From Jeotgalicoccus coquinae (GTDB lineage Bacteria; Bacillota; Bacilli; Staphylococcales; Salinicoccaceae): a stretch of 64,000 bases of DNA. The stretch is from assembly GCF_014207425.1 (NCBI RefSeq), contig NZ_JACHFF010000001.1, forward strand, positions 62,001 through 126,000. Reading direction: 5' to 3'. Positions 1 through 8,962 of this stretch are shown piece by piece. The position numbers were made by a program, and so were the translations under genes. Within the stretch, counting starts at the first letter, position 1. Each line of letters opens with the position of its first letter. The notes below the pieces were generated by a model. That model was not told where the DNA came from and searched no databases. It saw only the letters and a list, made by a program, of their open reading frames with translations.

Positions 1-1
1 G

Positions 2-541
2 GATATTCTGGCCAAATATTTAAGTGATTTTCCGAATGTTAACGTTAAAATCGACGTCGGTTCGACGAAGGAAATTATTGCGAACCAGGGAGATTACCAC
101 TTATCAATCATACGGGGGTCCCGTGTATTAAATAAGGAAAACGAACTGCTTTACAGCGATAAACATTACCTTGTCACTCCGAAAGACGTTGAACTTGAAG
201 ATCTGGCTGTTATAGAGTTCCAGGCGGACCCGGATTATATTACCCATATTAAAAACTATTTTGAAGCGCGCTTCAATATTAAGTATGAACCTCAGATTTT
301 TGTCGATCAGATTACGACGTGCCGCGAACTGCTACGCAAAAAGGTTGGTATTACGGTGCTGCCTGAGCTTGTGCTCGATGGACTTGACCTCGATAACTAC
401 CATATCGAAGAAGTACTTGTCGGCGACAAGCCGCTGACACGCGACACTTACATTTCTTACGACAAGAGCGTACTGATGCTGCCGCAGGTGGAGTCTTTTA
501 TCGATTTAATTAAAAAAGATTCAATTATCAGCAGAAACTAA
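2..541 (+). CDS. LysR-type regulator, C-terminal part (cut by window edge)
   Basis: The reading frame is open from the first bases of the window to the TAA at 539-541, so the gene starts upstream. The roughly 179 visible residues fit a LysR substrate-binding domain: alternating beta/alpha segments, a late 'KKVGITVLPELVL' stretch resembling the usual 'G.G...LP' motif, and a short polar tail. The DNA-binding N-terminus is not visible. It ends 15 bases before the exporter gene on the same strand and might regulate it. The ligand cannot be inferred. Family assignment is fairly secure and the function unknown. Confidence 0.7.
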   Translation, partial: DILAKYLSDFPNVNVKIDVGSTKEIIANQGDYHLSIIRGSRVLNKENELLYSDKHYLVTPKDVELEDLAVIEFQADPDYITHIKNYFEARFNIKYEPQIFVDQITTCRELLRKKVGITVLPELVLDGLDLDNYHIEEVLVGDKPLTRDTYISYDKSVLMLPQVESFIDLIKKDSIISRN

Positions 542-556
542 AATCGGGGGATGATG

Positions 557-1762
557 ATGATAAAAGACTTATTTCAAATACAGAATTATAAATTGTTTTT
601 AACGAATATGACTATGCTTGGAATGGCCGTTGCAATAACTGCACCATTCCTCGTTATTTTTATGACGGAAACCCACGGGCTATCCTCAACCGGTTACGGT
701 ATATTTATGGCTTCGGCCGCTGTCGGCAGTTTCTTTGTTAATACGATTATGGGACGATACAGCGACAGGCTGAAATTTGACCGGAAGTATTTAATTATCG
801 CAGCCCTGTTGATGCAGATTATGGCATTCTTAAGCTTCTTAATCATTCCGAACACCTGGATACTTATTATTTCTTATATTATATTCTTTTCACTTGGAGC
901 TCCGGCAATGCCTCAGCTTTATGCATCTGCACGCGAATCGATTAACCAGTACCGTTCCGGCATCGCAGTTATGGCAAACATGATATTGCGCTCGATGTTC
1001 AGTTTCGGTTTCCTGTTCGGCCCGCTCGTCGGTTCAATTTTACTCGCACGTTACGACTTTACAGGACTGTTTTTCGGAACAGTCATTATGTTCGCAGTTG
1101 TGTTTATGTCGAGCTTCTTAATTAAAAACTCGAATCCGCCGGCTGTCGAACAGTCGATAGAAATAACCAGTTATGAAGAACCGAAAAGTCCGAATCTGTT
1201 AACCAATATGGGATTATTCATTCCATTTATTGCTTTTGTCTTTCTGCACGTGGGACAATGGATGTATCTTCTCAATATGCCGCTGTTTGTTACAGGGTAT
1301 TTAGGAGAAGCGGACAGTGCGGTCGGTATACTTGCGAGTCTGTGTGCGGGACTTGAAGTGCCGCTCATGATCTTTATGGGATATGTCGCATCGCGTGTAT
1401 CATCGAAGACATTACTGATAATTGCCGGATTCATCGGCAGTATGTACTTTTTATCGATTGGAATATTTGAAAGCTACACGATGATGCTAATCGGCCAGCT
1501 GCCATTGGCATTATTTCTGGCGATACTTTTAGGACTTGGAATCAGCTACTTCCAGGATCTGCTGCCTCAGTTCCCGGGTTACGCATCGACGTTATTTGCA
1601 AACGCAATGATTGTCGGACAGCTCGTAGGTAATTTGCTCGGCGGTATCGCAAACGATACGCTCGGTGTAGAGAACTCATTCTACATCAGCGGCGCATTTT
1701 TATTTATCGCATTTATACTGTTCTTCTTTACTAAGAAAGAAGTCAGAAAAGGAGAAATTTGA
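557..1762 (+). CDS. MFS exporter, SetA/sugar-efflux type
   Basis: A protein of about 400 residues with some 12 hydrophobic segments, the usual size for the major facilitator superfamily. The loop after helix 2 reads 'GRYSDRLKFDRK', an MFS loop motif, and 'GAPAMPQLYASARE' resembles the helix-4 region of SetA-family sugar efflux transporters, recalled from family knowledge. Three ATG codons follow each other at 551, 554 and 557. The GGGGG at 546-550 is best spaced for the last, so I use 557. The stop overlaps the next gene by one base (TGATG), so the two are probably co-translated. The substrate is uncertain: sugar or drug. Confidence 0.75.
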   Translation: MIKDLFQIQNYKLFLTNMTMLGMAVAITAPFLVIFMTETHGLSSTGYGIFMASAAVGSFFVNTIMGRYSDRLKFDRKYLIIAALLMQIMAFLSFLIIPNTWILIISYIIFFSLGAPAMPQLYASARESINQYRSGIAVMANMILRSMFSFGFLFGPLVGSILLARYDFTGLFFGTVIMFAVVFMSSFLIKNSNPPAVEQSIEITSYEEPKSPNLLTNMGLFIPFIAFVFLHVGQWMYLLNMPLFVTGYLGEADSAVGILASLCAGLEVPLMIFMGYVASRVSSKTLLIIAGFIGSMYFLSIGIFESYTMMLIGQLPLALFLAILLGLGISYFQDLLPQFPGYASTLFANAMIVGQLVGNLLGGIANDTLGVENSFYISGAFLFIAFILFFFTKKEVRKGEI

Positions 1763-2244
1763 TGGACATTATTTTATGGCTTATAGTCATTGCATCATTT
1801 GTACTCGGATTTGCCGGAATTATTTATCCGGTGCTGCCGTCGGTACTCATGTTCTGGGTCGGTTTTTTAGTATATAACTTCTTTATCGGCGACGAACTGT
1901 CGTGGATGTTCTGGGTTATCGCAGGTGCACTGACACTCGTCGCTCTCATTAGTGACGTTGCAGCAAACAGTTACTTCGTGAAGAAATTCGGAGGCAGCAA
2001 AAAAGGTGAATTTGCAGCGATAATCGGTGCAATCGTCGGGATGTTTGTCTACCCGCCATTCGGTGTATTATTCGTACCGTTTATCTTCGTTTTTGCAGTG
2101 GAATTTATCGAAATAAAAGATATGAACAAAGCATTTAAAGCATCGATAGGCTCGTTTTTAGCATTCATTTCGAGCGCAATCTTCGATGTGATTATTTATA
2201 TCTTCCTGATTGTATTCTTCCTGCTGGATGTATTCTTATATTAG
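1762..2244 (+). CDS. DUF456 family membrane protein
   Basis: About 160 residues, mostly hydrophobic, with several transmembrane stretches and a conserved-looking early 'GFAGIIYPVLPS' segment. The GG/PP-rich middle and overall length match DUF456 proteins, integral membrane proteins of unknown function. ATG at 1762 overlaps the exporter stop, with GGAGA at 1751-1755 as ribosome binding site. It is the last gene of this plus-strand unit, since a strong terminator follows within ten bases. Confidence 0.75.
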   Translation: MDIILWLIVIASFVLGFAGIIYPVLPSVLMFWVGFLVYNFFIGDELSWMFWVIAGALTLVALISDVAANSYFVKKFGGSKKGEFAAIIGAIVGMFVYPPFGVLFVPFIFVFAVEFIEIKDMNKAFKASIGSFLAFISSAIFDVIIYIFLIVFFLLDVFLY

Positions 2245-2253
2245 GACGATAAA

Positions 2254-2285
2254 ACCCGCACCTCGGATGAGGCGCGGGTATTTTT
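2254..2285 (+). terminator. Rho-independent terminator after the DUF456 gene
   Basis: Stem ACCCGC/GCGGGT with inner CCTC/GAGG pairing, followed by ATTTTTAT. It closes the exporter-DUF456 unit just before the repeat array. Confidence 0.85.
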
Positions 2286-2324
2286 ATGGGGATAATGAGG
2301 AGGAAAGTGATGGTTGGAAGTGTT

Positions 2325-2626
2325 TATAGAGCTTCAAACCTGTTTGGATTTCTATGAGCCCCTCTCATCGAGCTTCAAACCCGTTGGGAATTCTATGAGC
2401 CCCTCTCATCGAGCTTCAAATCCGCTGGGATTTCTATGAACTCCTCTCATCGAGCTTCAAACCTGTTTGGATTTCTATGAGCCCCTCTCATCGAGCTTCA
2501 AATCCGCTGGGATTTCTATGAGCCCCTCTCATAGAGCTTCAAATCTGTTTGGATTTCTATGAGCCCCTCTCATCGAGCTTCAAACCTGTTTGGATTTCTA
2601 TGAGCTCCTCTCATAGAGCTTCAAAT
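2325..2626. repeat. Tandem array A: about seven 41-bp hairpin-forming units
   Basis: The anchor 'gcttcaaa' (last copy incomplete) recurs at 2331, 2372, 2413, 2454, 2495, 2536, 2577 and 2618, an exact 41-bp period with point differences between units. Each unit contains two overlapping inverted repeats: AAATCC...GGATTT across 'gctg', and TCTATGAG...CTCATAGA (or CTCATCGA) across 'cccct'. The array lies between the terminators of two convergent transcription units and no convincing reading frame crosses it. Arrays B, C and D share the period but not the sequence. Confidence 0.95.
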
Positions 2627-2654
2627 CATCCAAGACCAATCCAACATCCACCAA

Positions 2655-2686
2655 ACCAAAAAAGACCCCGCACATGGCGGGGTCTT
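2655..2686 (-). terminator. Terminator for the minus-strand transporter operon
   Basis: Stem AGACCCCGC/GCGGGGTCT at 2663-2671 and 2677-2685. Read on the minus strand it is followed by a T-rich run, so it ends the operon whose last gene is the small membrane protein at 2709-2960. Confidence 0.8.
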
Positions 2687-2708
2687 CCAACACAACACAA
2701 TTCAATCA

Positions 2709-2960
2709 TTACTGATTATATTTCATAGCTCTGAATACTAACACTGCAGTTGCCGAGATAATAATAAAATATACGATACTCAACAGGGAGTTCACGAAGT
2801 TCTGATCTTCAATAAACATGCGGATCAGAAAGATGATAACGGAGTGGGCAATTATAAGCCCGATAATCCATTTCAGGTTGCCGTTTTTCAACAGCAGCAC
2901 TGCTGCAATACCGAGTATAAACAGTATCGTTATTATTATTTTCACAGCTTCCAGTGTCAT
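2709..2960 (-). CDS. Small membrane protein, unknown function
   Basis: 83 residues with three hydrophobic segments (roughly 7-25, 31-48 and 58-77), no recognisable domain and few charges. It starts ten bases after the stop of the second ABC ATPase gene and ends before the operon terminator, so it is probably the last cistron of the peptide-transporter operon. That position suggests an accessory membrane factor, but nothing in the sequence proves a link to transport. Confidence 0.6.
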   Translation of the reverse strand: MTLEAVKIIITILFILGIAAVLLLKNGNLKWIIGLIIAHSVIIFLIRMFIEDQNFVNSLLSIVYFIIISATAVLVFRAMKYNQ

Positions 2961-2970
2961 TCTTCATCAT

Positions 2971-4074
2971 CTACTTTTCAGTTTTTGTAAATTCTTCTCC
3001 ACTTTCTGTTGCTGCATCTTCGCCTTCGTCATCGAGTATTTTACGTACGTTGTACATTTCGTACTGCGGTTCGTGTTTTCCTCTCTGGATGTCTAATGCG
3101 AAGTGACAAGAAACTTTATGGAAGCCTTCTGTTTCAGTGTCTTTCTGCTCCAATTCCGGTGAGTCCGTGCGGCAGAGGTCTGTCGCAAACGGGCATCTTG
3201 TATGGAATCGGCAGCCTGTTGGCGGATCGATTGGTGACGGAACGTCGCCGCGCAGGAAAATCCGCTCTGATTTTTTGCGCGGATCCGGTACAGGGATTGC
3301 TGATAATAATGCCTTCGTGTAAGGGTGCTGAGGGTTATTAAAGATTTCTTCTGTATCTCCGACCTCAACGATTTTACCTAAGTACATTACGATGATGCGG
3401 TCAGCGATATGACGGACAACACCAAGGTCATGTGAGATAAAGAGATAAGTTAAACCAAGCTCGCGCTGTAATCTCTTTAACAGGTTAAGTACCTGTGCCT
3501 GGATTGATACGTCCAGTGCAGATACTGCCTCATCACAGATGATAAGTTTAGGATTAACTGACAGAGCACGCGCAATACCGATACGCTGACGCTGTCCGCC
3601 CGAGAATTCGTGCGGGTAGCGGTCGATCTGGTGGCGCTGCAGTCCAACAGTTTCCATTAATTCAAGAATTCGTTCGTTACGCTCTCTGCGAGGGACAACT
3701 TTCTGAATATCCATCGCTTCCCATAATGTCTGTCTGACAGTTTTACGCGGGTTAAGCGATGCATATGGATCCTGGAAAATGATCTGCATATCTTTTCTCA
3801 TCTTGCGCATTTCATCTTTGGACATTGCAAGAACGTCCTGTCCTTCGAATTCGACTTTACCGCCCGTAGGCTCGTCAAGACGGAGGATGGCACGGCCAGT
3901 AGTTGATTTACCACAGCCCGACTCACCAACGACTGCAACAGTTTCACCTTTATCGATAGAGAAAGTAATACCGTCGACAGCTTTAACGTGATTGACTGTA
4001 CGTCCTAAGAAGCCCCCTTTAATCGGGAAGTGCTGCTCCAGGTTTTCAACATTTAATAAGTGATTACTTGGCAT
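2971..4074 (-). CDS. OppF/DppF-type peptide ABC transporter ATPase
   Basis: A 367-residue ATPase of the peptide/nickel importer group. Walker A 'GESGCGKST' is at about residues 50-57, the signature is 'SGGQRQR', Walker B is 'LIICDEAVSALD', and an H-loop follows in 'FISHDLGV'. The C-terminus carries the oligopeptide-type extension with 'GCRFHTRCPFA', typical of OppD/OppF. The start at 4074 has AAGGAGG upstream and overlaps the preceding ATPase gene by 11 bases, indicating translational coupling. With the neighbouring ATPase it would energise the two permeases encoded upstream in the same operon. Confidence 0.9.
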   Translation of the reverse strand: MPSNHLLNVENLEQHFPIKGGFLGRTVNHVKAVDGITFSIDKGETVAVVGESGCGKSTTGRAILRLDEPTGGKVEFEGQDVLAMSKDEMRKMRKDMQIIFQDPYASLNPRKTVRQTLWEAMDIQKVVPRRERNERILELMETVGLQRHQIDRYPHEFSGGQRQRIGIARALSVNPKLIICDEAVSALDVSIQAQVLNLLKRLQRELGLTYLFISHDLGVVRHIADRIIVMYLGKIVEVGDTEEIFNNPQHPYTKALLSAIPVPDPRKKSERIFLRGDVPSPIDPPTGCRFHTRCPFATDLCRTDSPELEQKDTETEGFHKVSCHFALDIQRGKHEPQYEMYNVRKILDDEGEDAATESGEEFTKTEK

Positions 4075-5071
4075 TTAACTGTACCTCCTTGTCTCCGTCC
4101 CACTGATCTGTATGAATCCAGCATCTGACTTCATTGCCGTTTCCAAGATCTTCAAGTTCAGGAAGCGTGTTGCATATATCCGAAGCGAAAGGGCAGCGGG
4201 GTGCAAAACGGCAGCCTGTAGGCATCTCGTTCGGTGCAGGTACATTACCTTTAATCGGAATAAGTTCATCTTGCGTTTTATCGTGACGCGGCAGTGAATT
4301 CAGCAGACCGACTGTATAAGGGTGTTTCGGGTTTTCAAATAATGTATAAACATCAGCATACTCAACGACTTTACCGGCATACATTACAGCAACATAATCA
4401 CATGTCTCTGCAACAACACCAAGGTCGTGTGTAATCATTACAACACTCATGCCGATTTCTTCCTGAAGTTCTTTTATCAGTTCGAGAATCTGAGCCTGGA
4501 TTGTTACGTCCAGTGCAGTTGTCGGCTCATCGGCGATTAGCAGCTCAGGCTTACAGGCCAGTGCCATCGCAATCATTACGCGCTGTCTCATACCGCCGGA
4601 TAATTCAAACGGATACTGGTCAACGCGTTTTTCCGGTGAAGGAATACCAACAAGTTCAAGCATTTCAATCGCGCGCTGCGTTCCGGCTTTTTTACCGAGA
4701 CCTTCGTGAATTTTATAAGATTCACGAAGCTGCTGTCCGATAGTGAATGTCGGGTTAAGAGACGTCATAGGCTCCTGGAAAATCATTGAGATTTCGTTAC
4801 CGCGGATCTGGCGCATACGTGAGTTTTTAACTTTTGTTAAATCTTCACCTTTATATTTAATGCTCCCCCCGATAATTTCACCGGGCTGGTCAATTAGTCT
4901 TAATACTGAGAGGGCAGAAATACTTTTTCCTGAACCACTCTCTCCAACGATACCTAAAGTTTTACCTTTAGGAACCTGGAATGTCACTCCGTCGACAGCC
5001 TTTACTTCGTTGGAATCAACGAAGAAGGAAGTGCGGAGATCTTTTATATCGAGAATCATTTCTTCTGACAT
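4064..5071 (-). CDS. OppD/DppD-type peptide ABC transporter ATPase
   Basis: About 335 residues with Walker A 'GESGSGKS' near residue 43, signature 'LSGGMRQR', Walker B '[12 protein letters not shown]' and the C-terminal '[11 protein letters not shown]' extension typical of OppD/DppD. I choose ATG 5071 because AAGGAG lies eight bases upstream of it; the in-frame GTG at 5080 would overlap that ribosome binding site. It sits between the permease genes and the second ATPase, completing the usual four-subunit membrane complex on the cytoplasmic side. Confidence 0.9.
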   Translation of the reverse strand: MSEEMILDIKDLRTSFFVDSNEVKAVDGVTFQVPKGKTLGIVGESGSGKSISALSVLRLIDQPGEIIGGSIKYKGEDLTKVKNSRMRQIRGNEISMIFQEPMTSLNPTFTIGQQLRESYKIHEGLGKKAGTQRAIEMLELVGIPSPEKRVDQYPFELSGGMRQRVMIAMALACKPELLIADEPTTALDVTIQAQILELIKELQEEIGMSVVMITHDLGVVAETCDYVAVMYAGKVVEYADVYTLFENPKHPYTVGLLNSLPRHDKTQDELIPIKGNVPAPNEMPTGCRFAPRCPFASDICNTLPELEDLGNGNEVRCWIHTDQWDGDKEVQLNAK

Positions 5072-5086
5072 GATTTTCACTCCTTC

Positions 5087-6007
5087 TTAGTTTAAGTCCA
5101 CCCGTTTGTTAAGCAGTCTGTACGTAATATCAACAACAAGGTTAACGATAACGAATACTACTGCAATAACAAGAATTGCACCCTGAACGACAGGGAAGTC
5201 ACGCTGAAGGATTGAATCGATGATCAATCTTCCGAGACCGTTTATCGCGAATACACTTTCTGTTAATACAGAACCTGCAAGGAATGAACCAAATTGAATA
5301 CCGATTACAGTAATTACAGGAATCATCGCGTTCTTAAGCGCGTGGCGTAAAATAACTGTACCTTCTTTAACACCTTTGGCACGTGCAGTTCTAATGTAAT
5401 CCTGATCAATTACGTCGAGCATGCTGCTTCGTGTCATACGTGCGATTATGGCAGCACCGGCCGTACCGAGAGTAATAACCGGCAGGACGTTCTGTTCAAG
5501 GCTGCCCCAGCCCGTAGGTTTAAAGATCTGGAATTCAATTGCAAACCATTGGATTAACATCAGCCCAAGCCAGAAGTTTGGCATTGAGAGACCGAAAAGT
5601 GCAACAACCATCATTGCAACGTCTTCGAATGTATATCTTCTTACTGCAGAAATAATACCAGCTAACAGACCCCAGAATACACTGAAGATCATAGCCATTA
5701 CAGATAACTCTAGAGTAATAGCGAAACGTGCGCTTATATGGTTAAAGACGGGAATGTTGTCACGGATAGATGAACCGAAGTCCAGCTGTGCCGCGTTCCC
5801 TAAGAACCTGAAATATTGCTCGTAAAGCGGGTCATTCAGCCCGAGTCTTGCTTCAATCGCTTTTACAGTCGCTTCCGGCGCACTTTCCCCGGCCATAATA
5901 ACGGCAGGGTTACCTGGAGTGAGGTGCATCAGACTGAAAACGAGTACCGTAACTCCGAGGAGAACGGGAATAAGCTGAAACAATCTGCGAATTATAAATT
6001 TTGTCAT
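5087..6007 (-). CDS. DppB/GsiC-type peptide ABC permease
   Basis: 306 residues with about six transmembrane helices. The N-terminus 'FIIRRLFQLIPVLLGVTVL' followed by 'PGNPA' is characteristic of the DppB/OppB/GsiC permease. The cytoplasmic coupling loop, roughly 'RTARAKGVKEGTVI.RHALKNA', contacts the ATPase subunits. It lies 12 bases after the other permease gene in one minus-strand operon. Together with the divergently encoded GsiB-like binding proteins, a glutathione/oligopeptide importer is the best guess; the substrate is inferred. Confidence 0.88.
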   Translation of the reverse strand: MTKFIIRRLFQLIPVLLGVTVLVFSLMHLTPGNPAVIMAGESAPEATVKAIEARLGLNDPLYEQYFRFLGNAAQLDFGSSIRDNIPVFNHISARFAITLELSVMAMIFSVFWGLLAGIISAVRRYTFEDVAMMVVALFGLSMPNFWLGLMLIQWFAIEFQIFKPTGWGSLEQNVLPVITLGTAGAAIIARMTRSSMLDVIDQDYIRTARAKGVKEGTVILRHALKNAMIPVITVIGIQFGSFLAGSVLTESVFAINGLGRLIIDSILQRDFPVVQGAILVIAVVFVIVNLVVDITYRLLNKRVDLN

Positions 6008-6019
6008 GATATCCTCCTC

Positions 6020-6928
6020 CTATTTCTTGGCCTTCGGATCCAGCGCATCACGCAAGCCGTCCCCGAATAAGTTAAATGCGAGTACTACGATAACGATCAT
6101 CATACCAGGGAAGAACGTAATGTGTGCTGCCTGATACATGTAGTTACGACCGTCGTTAAGCATAGCTCCCCACTCAGGAGTCGGCGGCTGTACACCTAAA
6201 CCTAGGAAAGACAGACCCGCTGCTGATAAAATCGCTGTTGCGACAAATAAAGTTGTGTTAACGATAATCGGCGACATTATATTCGGCAGAATGTGCTGGA
6301 ATATAATTTTTCCGTCGCGTGCACCCAATGCTCTGATAGCATCGATGTATTCAAGTTTGCGCGTAGTCAGCGTTGACCCGCGGACAATACGTGCGAACTG
6401 GGGCAGTGCTCCGATTGCGATGGCAACTGTTACGTTAAACGTGCTTCCGCCAAGTACACTTACGATTGCAAGAGCAAGTAAGATACCAGGGAATGCAAGA
6501 AGTACGTCCATTAAACGCATGATGACTGTATCAAGCCATCCGCCGTAGTAACCTGCCAAAAGACCGATCGGCACTCCTACTAATGCAGCCATAAATGTTG
6601 CTGCAAAACCCACACCCAATGTTATGTACATACCGTGAAGCACACGATAAAAGATATCGCGTCCCAGGTGATCCGTACCAAACCAGTACTGTGCCGAAGG
6701 ACCCAGCAGCTTATCAGTAAGGTTGGTGGCGTTTGAATTCACGCCTAATATATTATAGTTTGCGTCCAGCGCGCCAAAGATTGAAACAAAAAATAAAAAC
6801 ACCAATACGTAGAGGCCGACGAGTGCTGCTTTGTTCTTTCGAAGCTTCTTATAGAAGTCTTTGAAATTGTCGAGTCTACGATTGGCAGGTTTTGTTGCTG
6901 GAACCTGACTTGGTTGTATATTTGACAT
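6020..6928 (-). CDS. DppC/GsiD-type peptide ABC permease
   Basis: 302 residues: a polar N-terminal tail of about 35 residues, a first membrane helix (VGLYVLVFLFFVSIFGAL), then the 'FGTDHLGRDIFYRVLHG' segment that marks DppC/OppC permeases, and a coupling loop near 'RALGARDGKIIFQHILPN'. It is the first gene of the minus-strand operon: permease, permease, ATPase, ATPase, small membrane protein. Unusually, no binding-protein gene is inside the operon; the candidates are divergent, beginning at 7234. Confidence 0.88.
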   Translation of the reverse strand: MSNIQPSQVPATKPANRRLDNFKDFYKKLRKNKAALVGLYVLVFLFFVSIFGALDANYNILGVNSNATNLTDKLLGPSAQYWFGTDHLGRDIFYRVLHGMYITLGVGFAATFMAALVGVPIGLLAGYYGGWLDTVIMRLMDVLLAFPGILLALAIVSVLGGSTFNVTVAIAIGALPQFARIVRGSTLTTRKLEYIDAIRALGARDGKIIFQHILPNIMSPIIVNTTLFVATAILSAAGLSFLGLGVQPPTPEWGAMLNDGRNYMYQAAHITFFPGMMIVIVVLAFNLFGDGLRDALDPKAKK

Positions 6929-6993
6929 ACAACTTAACCCCCTCTTAATACTAAATATTGAGACTACTCAAAAAATAACAGACATATTCACTC

Positions 6994-7022
6994 ATAATAC
7001 ATCGTTGTATAGACTATAACAA
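6994..7022 (-). promoter_or_regulatory. Probable promoter of the peptide ABC operon
   Basis: On the minus strand TTGTTA and TATTAT are separated by 17 bases, a good sigma-A match, about 65 bases before the first permease start. Confidence 0.6.
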
Positions 7023-7080
7023 GAATGAAACGTATTAGTCTATACTTTTTACTGCCAATATTCACAAAACTCCACGTAAT

Positions 7081-7094
7081 TGAAAGCGTTTCCT
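7081..7094. promoter_or_regulatory. CcpA cre-like site
   Basis: TGAAAGCGTTTCCT matches the cre consensus TGWAANCGNTNWCA at every position except the last. It lies between the divergent ABC operon and the first binding-protein gene, upstream of the latter's promoter. Carbon catabolite control of one or both directions is inferred. Confidence 0.6.
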
Positions 7095-7140
7095 TATACG
7101 TATCAACGGTTCCGGGAAATTGTGAACTTTAAAATAGATG

Positions 7141-7170
7141 TTGCATCATTTCAATTCCTAGTGCTATAAT
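7141..7170 (+). promoter_or_regulatory. Promoter of the first binding-protein gene
   Basis: TTGCAT, 18 bases, TATAAT. The stretch 'catttcaattcctagtg' between the boxes is nearly repeated upstream of the third binding-protein gene (17980-18008), suggesting that the promoters were duplicated with the genes. Confidence 0.7.
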
Positions 7171-7233
7171 CTGATTTACAATACATACGAGAAAACTATG
7201 AATTGATAGTATCACAATAACGGAGGTTGTAAA

Positions 7234-8916
7234 TTGGCGAAAAAATATTTTACATATCTATTAATGGCGGCAATGGTCATTGTGCTTGCTGCCTGTACGG
7301 ACGATTCCGAAGTGGATGTTGGGGATGGAGAAGGAAGCACAGAAGAAGCATCATCAGGCGGAGACCTGGTTGCTTCATATGCAACGGACGTATCGTCACT
7401 TGACCCGGCAGGACAGAACGACCTTCCGTCGGATCAGCGCAGAAATGTTATATATGAAGGACTTTTATATTTAAACGATGATCTGGAGCCGGAACCGCGT
7501 CTTGCGACTGATTTCGAGCAGACAGATGACACGACGTGGGTGTTCAATCTGCGAGAAGGTGTTGAATTTCACGACGGGACTGAATTTACGGCCGAAGCTG
7601 TAAAAGCGAATATCGAACGCATTGTCGATCCGGCAGTTGCATCATCACGTGCAAATATTTTCGAAATGATTGAAGAAGTAAATGTCATCGATGATTACAC
7701 AGTTGAAATCGTAACTGAATATCCATTTGCACCGCTGCCGAAATATCTGGCACACGATGCAGGCGGCATGGTATCTAAAGCAATAATCGATGAAGATTAT
7801 CAGAATGCCATTGATGAAGCGGAACTTAATATTACACTCGATGAGTTTTACGCAGAGCGTGAAGCAGGCGGGAAAGAATACGAAGAAACAGCAGACGCAG
7901 TCGGCCGTGCAACGGGAACTGTTGTTGAACAGAAACCCGTCGGTACAGGCTATATGAAATTCCAGTCCCGTTCACCAGGTGAAAACGTAGTTGTTGAACG
8001 TTTTGATAATTATTGGGATGAGCCTGCGAAACTCGACACGATTACATTTAAAGTCGTGACAGAAGATGCGTCACGCATCGCTGAACTGGAAAGCGGACAG
8101 TCGCACTTCATTCAGGGCTTCGACAACGGACAGTGGGAGCGCATTGAAGAACATCCGGAAATGGAAACTCATCCGGTATACAACCTTTCAAATGAATACG
8201 TCGGCATGAATACCCAAAAAGGACCGCTCGAAGATAAGAGAGTCCGCCAGGCAATCGGGCACATGGTCGACAAGGAAACGATAATGGAAGGCATTTACTA
8301 CGGCGTCGGCCGCACGATGAAGGGCGCGCTGCAGGAAGAGCTTCTCGGATATAACGAAGACCTTGAAGATCTTGAATACGATCCGGAACGTGCCAAAGAG
8401 CTGCTTGAAGAAGCGGGTTACGGCGACGGCTTTGAAATGAATATTATGACGAACGACACACCTGAACGTGTCGACCTTGCGATATACCTGCAGGAAGAAC
8501 TGAAGGAAGTCGGAATTAAATTAAACATTGAACAGCTTGAGTGGGGTGCTTACCTGGAAGCAGTCTCAAACGGCGAACATGATTTATTCATCTTAGGCTG
8601 GCCGAACCCGGTCGGCGACCCTGATCAGGGCATCTGGCCATTGTTCCATTCTTCGATGCAGGGCGCACCCGGCAACCGCTCATTTTTTGATAATGCAAAA
8701 GTCGATGAACTGCTCGAACAGGGACGGAGAGAATTAGATGAGGAAAAGCGTAAAGAAATATATCAGGAAATCGATAAAATACTCGTCGAAGAACAGCCGG
8801 CAGTATTTATCAGACAGTCACAGAGCGCAAACGCAGCACGCACAGAAGTGGAAGGATTATATATCAGTCACTTTAATAAACCGGATTTCAGAAATGTCAC
8901 TATTAATGAGCAATAG
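7234..8916 (+). CDS. Family 5 solute-binding lipoprotein 1 (GsiB-like)
   Basis: A 560-residue extracellular lipoprotein. A signal peptide ends in lipobox LAAC (Cys21), an acidic Ser/Gly linker follows, then an SBP_bac_5 fold with 'SLDPAGQNDLPSDQRR', 'WVFNLREGVEFHDGTEF' and 'DKRVRQAIGHMVDKE'. The start codon is TTG at 7234, with GGAGG seven bases upstream. It is about 46 bases upstream of a close paralogue in the same unit and divergent from the ABC permease/ATPase operon, which lacks its own receptor. Binding of a peptide or glutathione is the family expectation; the ligand is not proved. Confidence 0.88.
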   Translation: MAKKYFTYLLMAAMVIVLAACTDDSEVDVGDGEGSTEEASSGGDLVASYATDVSSLDPAGQNDLPSDQRRNVIYEGLLYLNDDLEPEPRLATDFEQTDDTTWVFNLREGVEFHDGTEFTAEAVKANIERIVDPAVASSRANIFEMIEEVNVIDDYTVEIVTEYPFAPLPKYLAHDAGGMVSKAIIDEDYQNAIDEAELNITLDEFYAEREAGGKEYEETADAVGRATGTVVEQKPVGTGYMKFQSRSPGENVVVERFDNYWDEPAKLDTITFKVVTEDASRIAELESGQSHFIQGFDNGQWERIEEHPEMETHPVYNLSNEYVGMNTQKGPLEDKRVRQAIGHMVDKETIMEGIYYGVGRTMKGALQEELLGYNEDLEDLEYDPERAKELLEEAGYGDGFEMNIMTNDTPERVDLAIYLQEELKEVGIKLNIEQLEWGAYLEAVSNGEHDLFILGWPNPVGDPDQGIWPLFHSSMQGAPGNRSFFDNAKVDELLEQGRRELDEEKRKEIYQEIDKILVEEQPAVFIRQSQSANAARTEVEGLYISHFNKPDFRNVTINEQ

Positions 8917-8962
8917 GGTTTTATCATAAAAATTCAGTCTTAATCCAGGGGGATATTATAAT

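Noticed and set aside
2325-2626. CRISPR array
   Set aside because: The 41-bp units repeat without unique spacers; the whole period is conserved and no cas genes are present. It is a simple tandem repeat.
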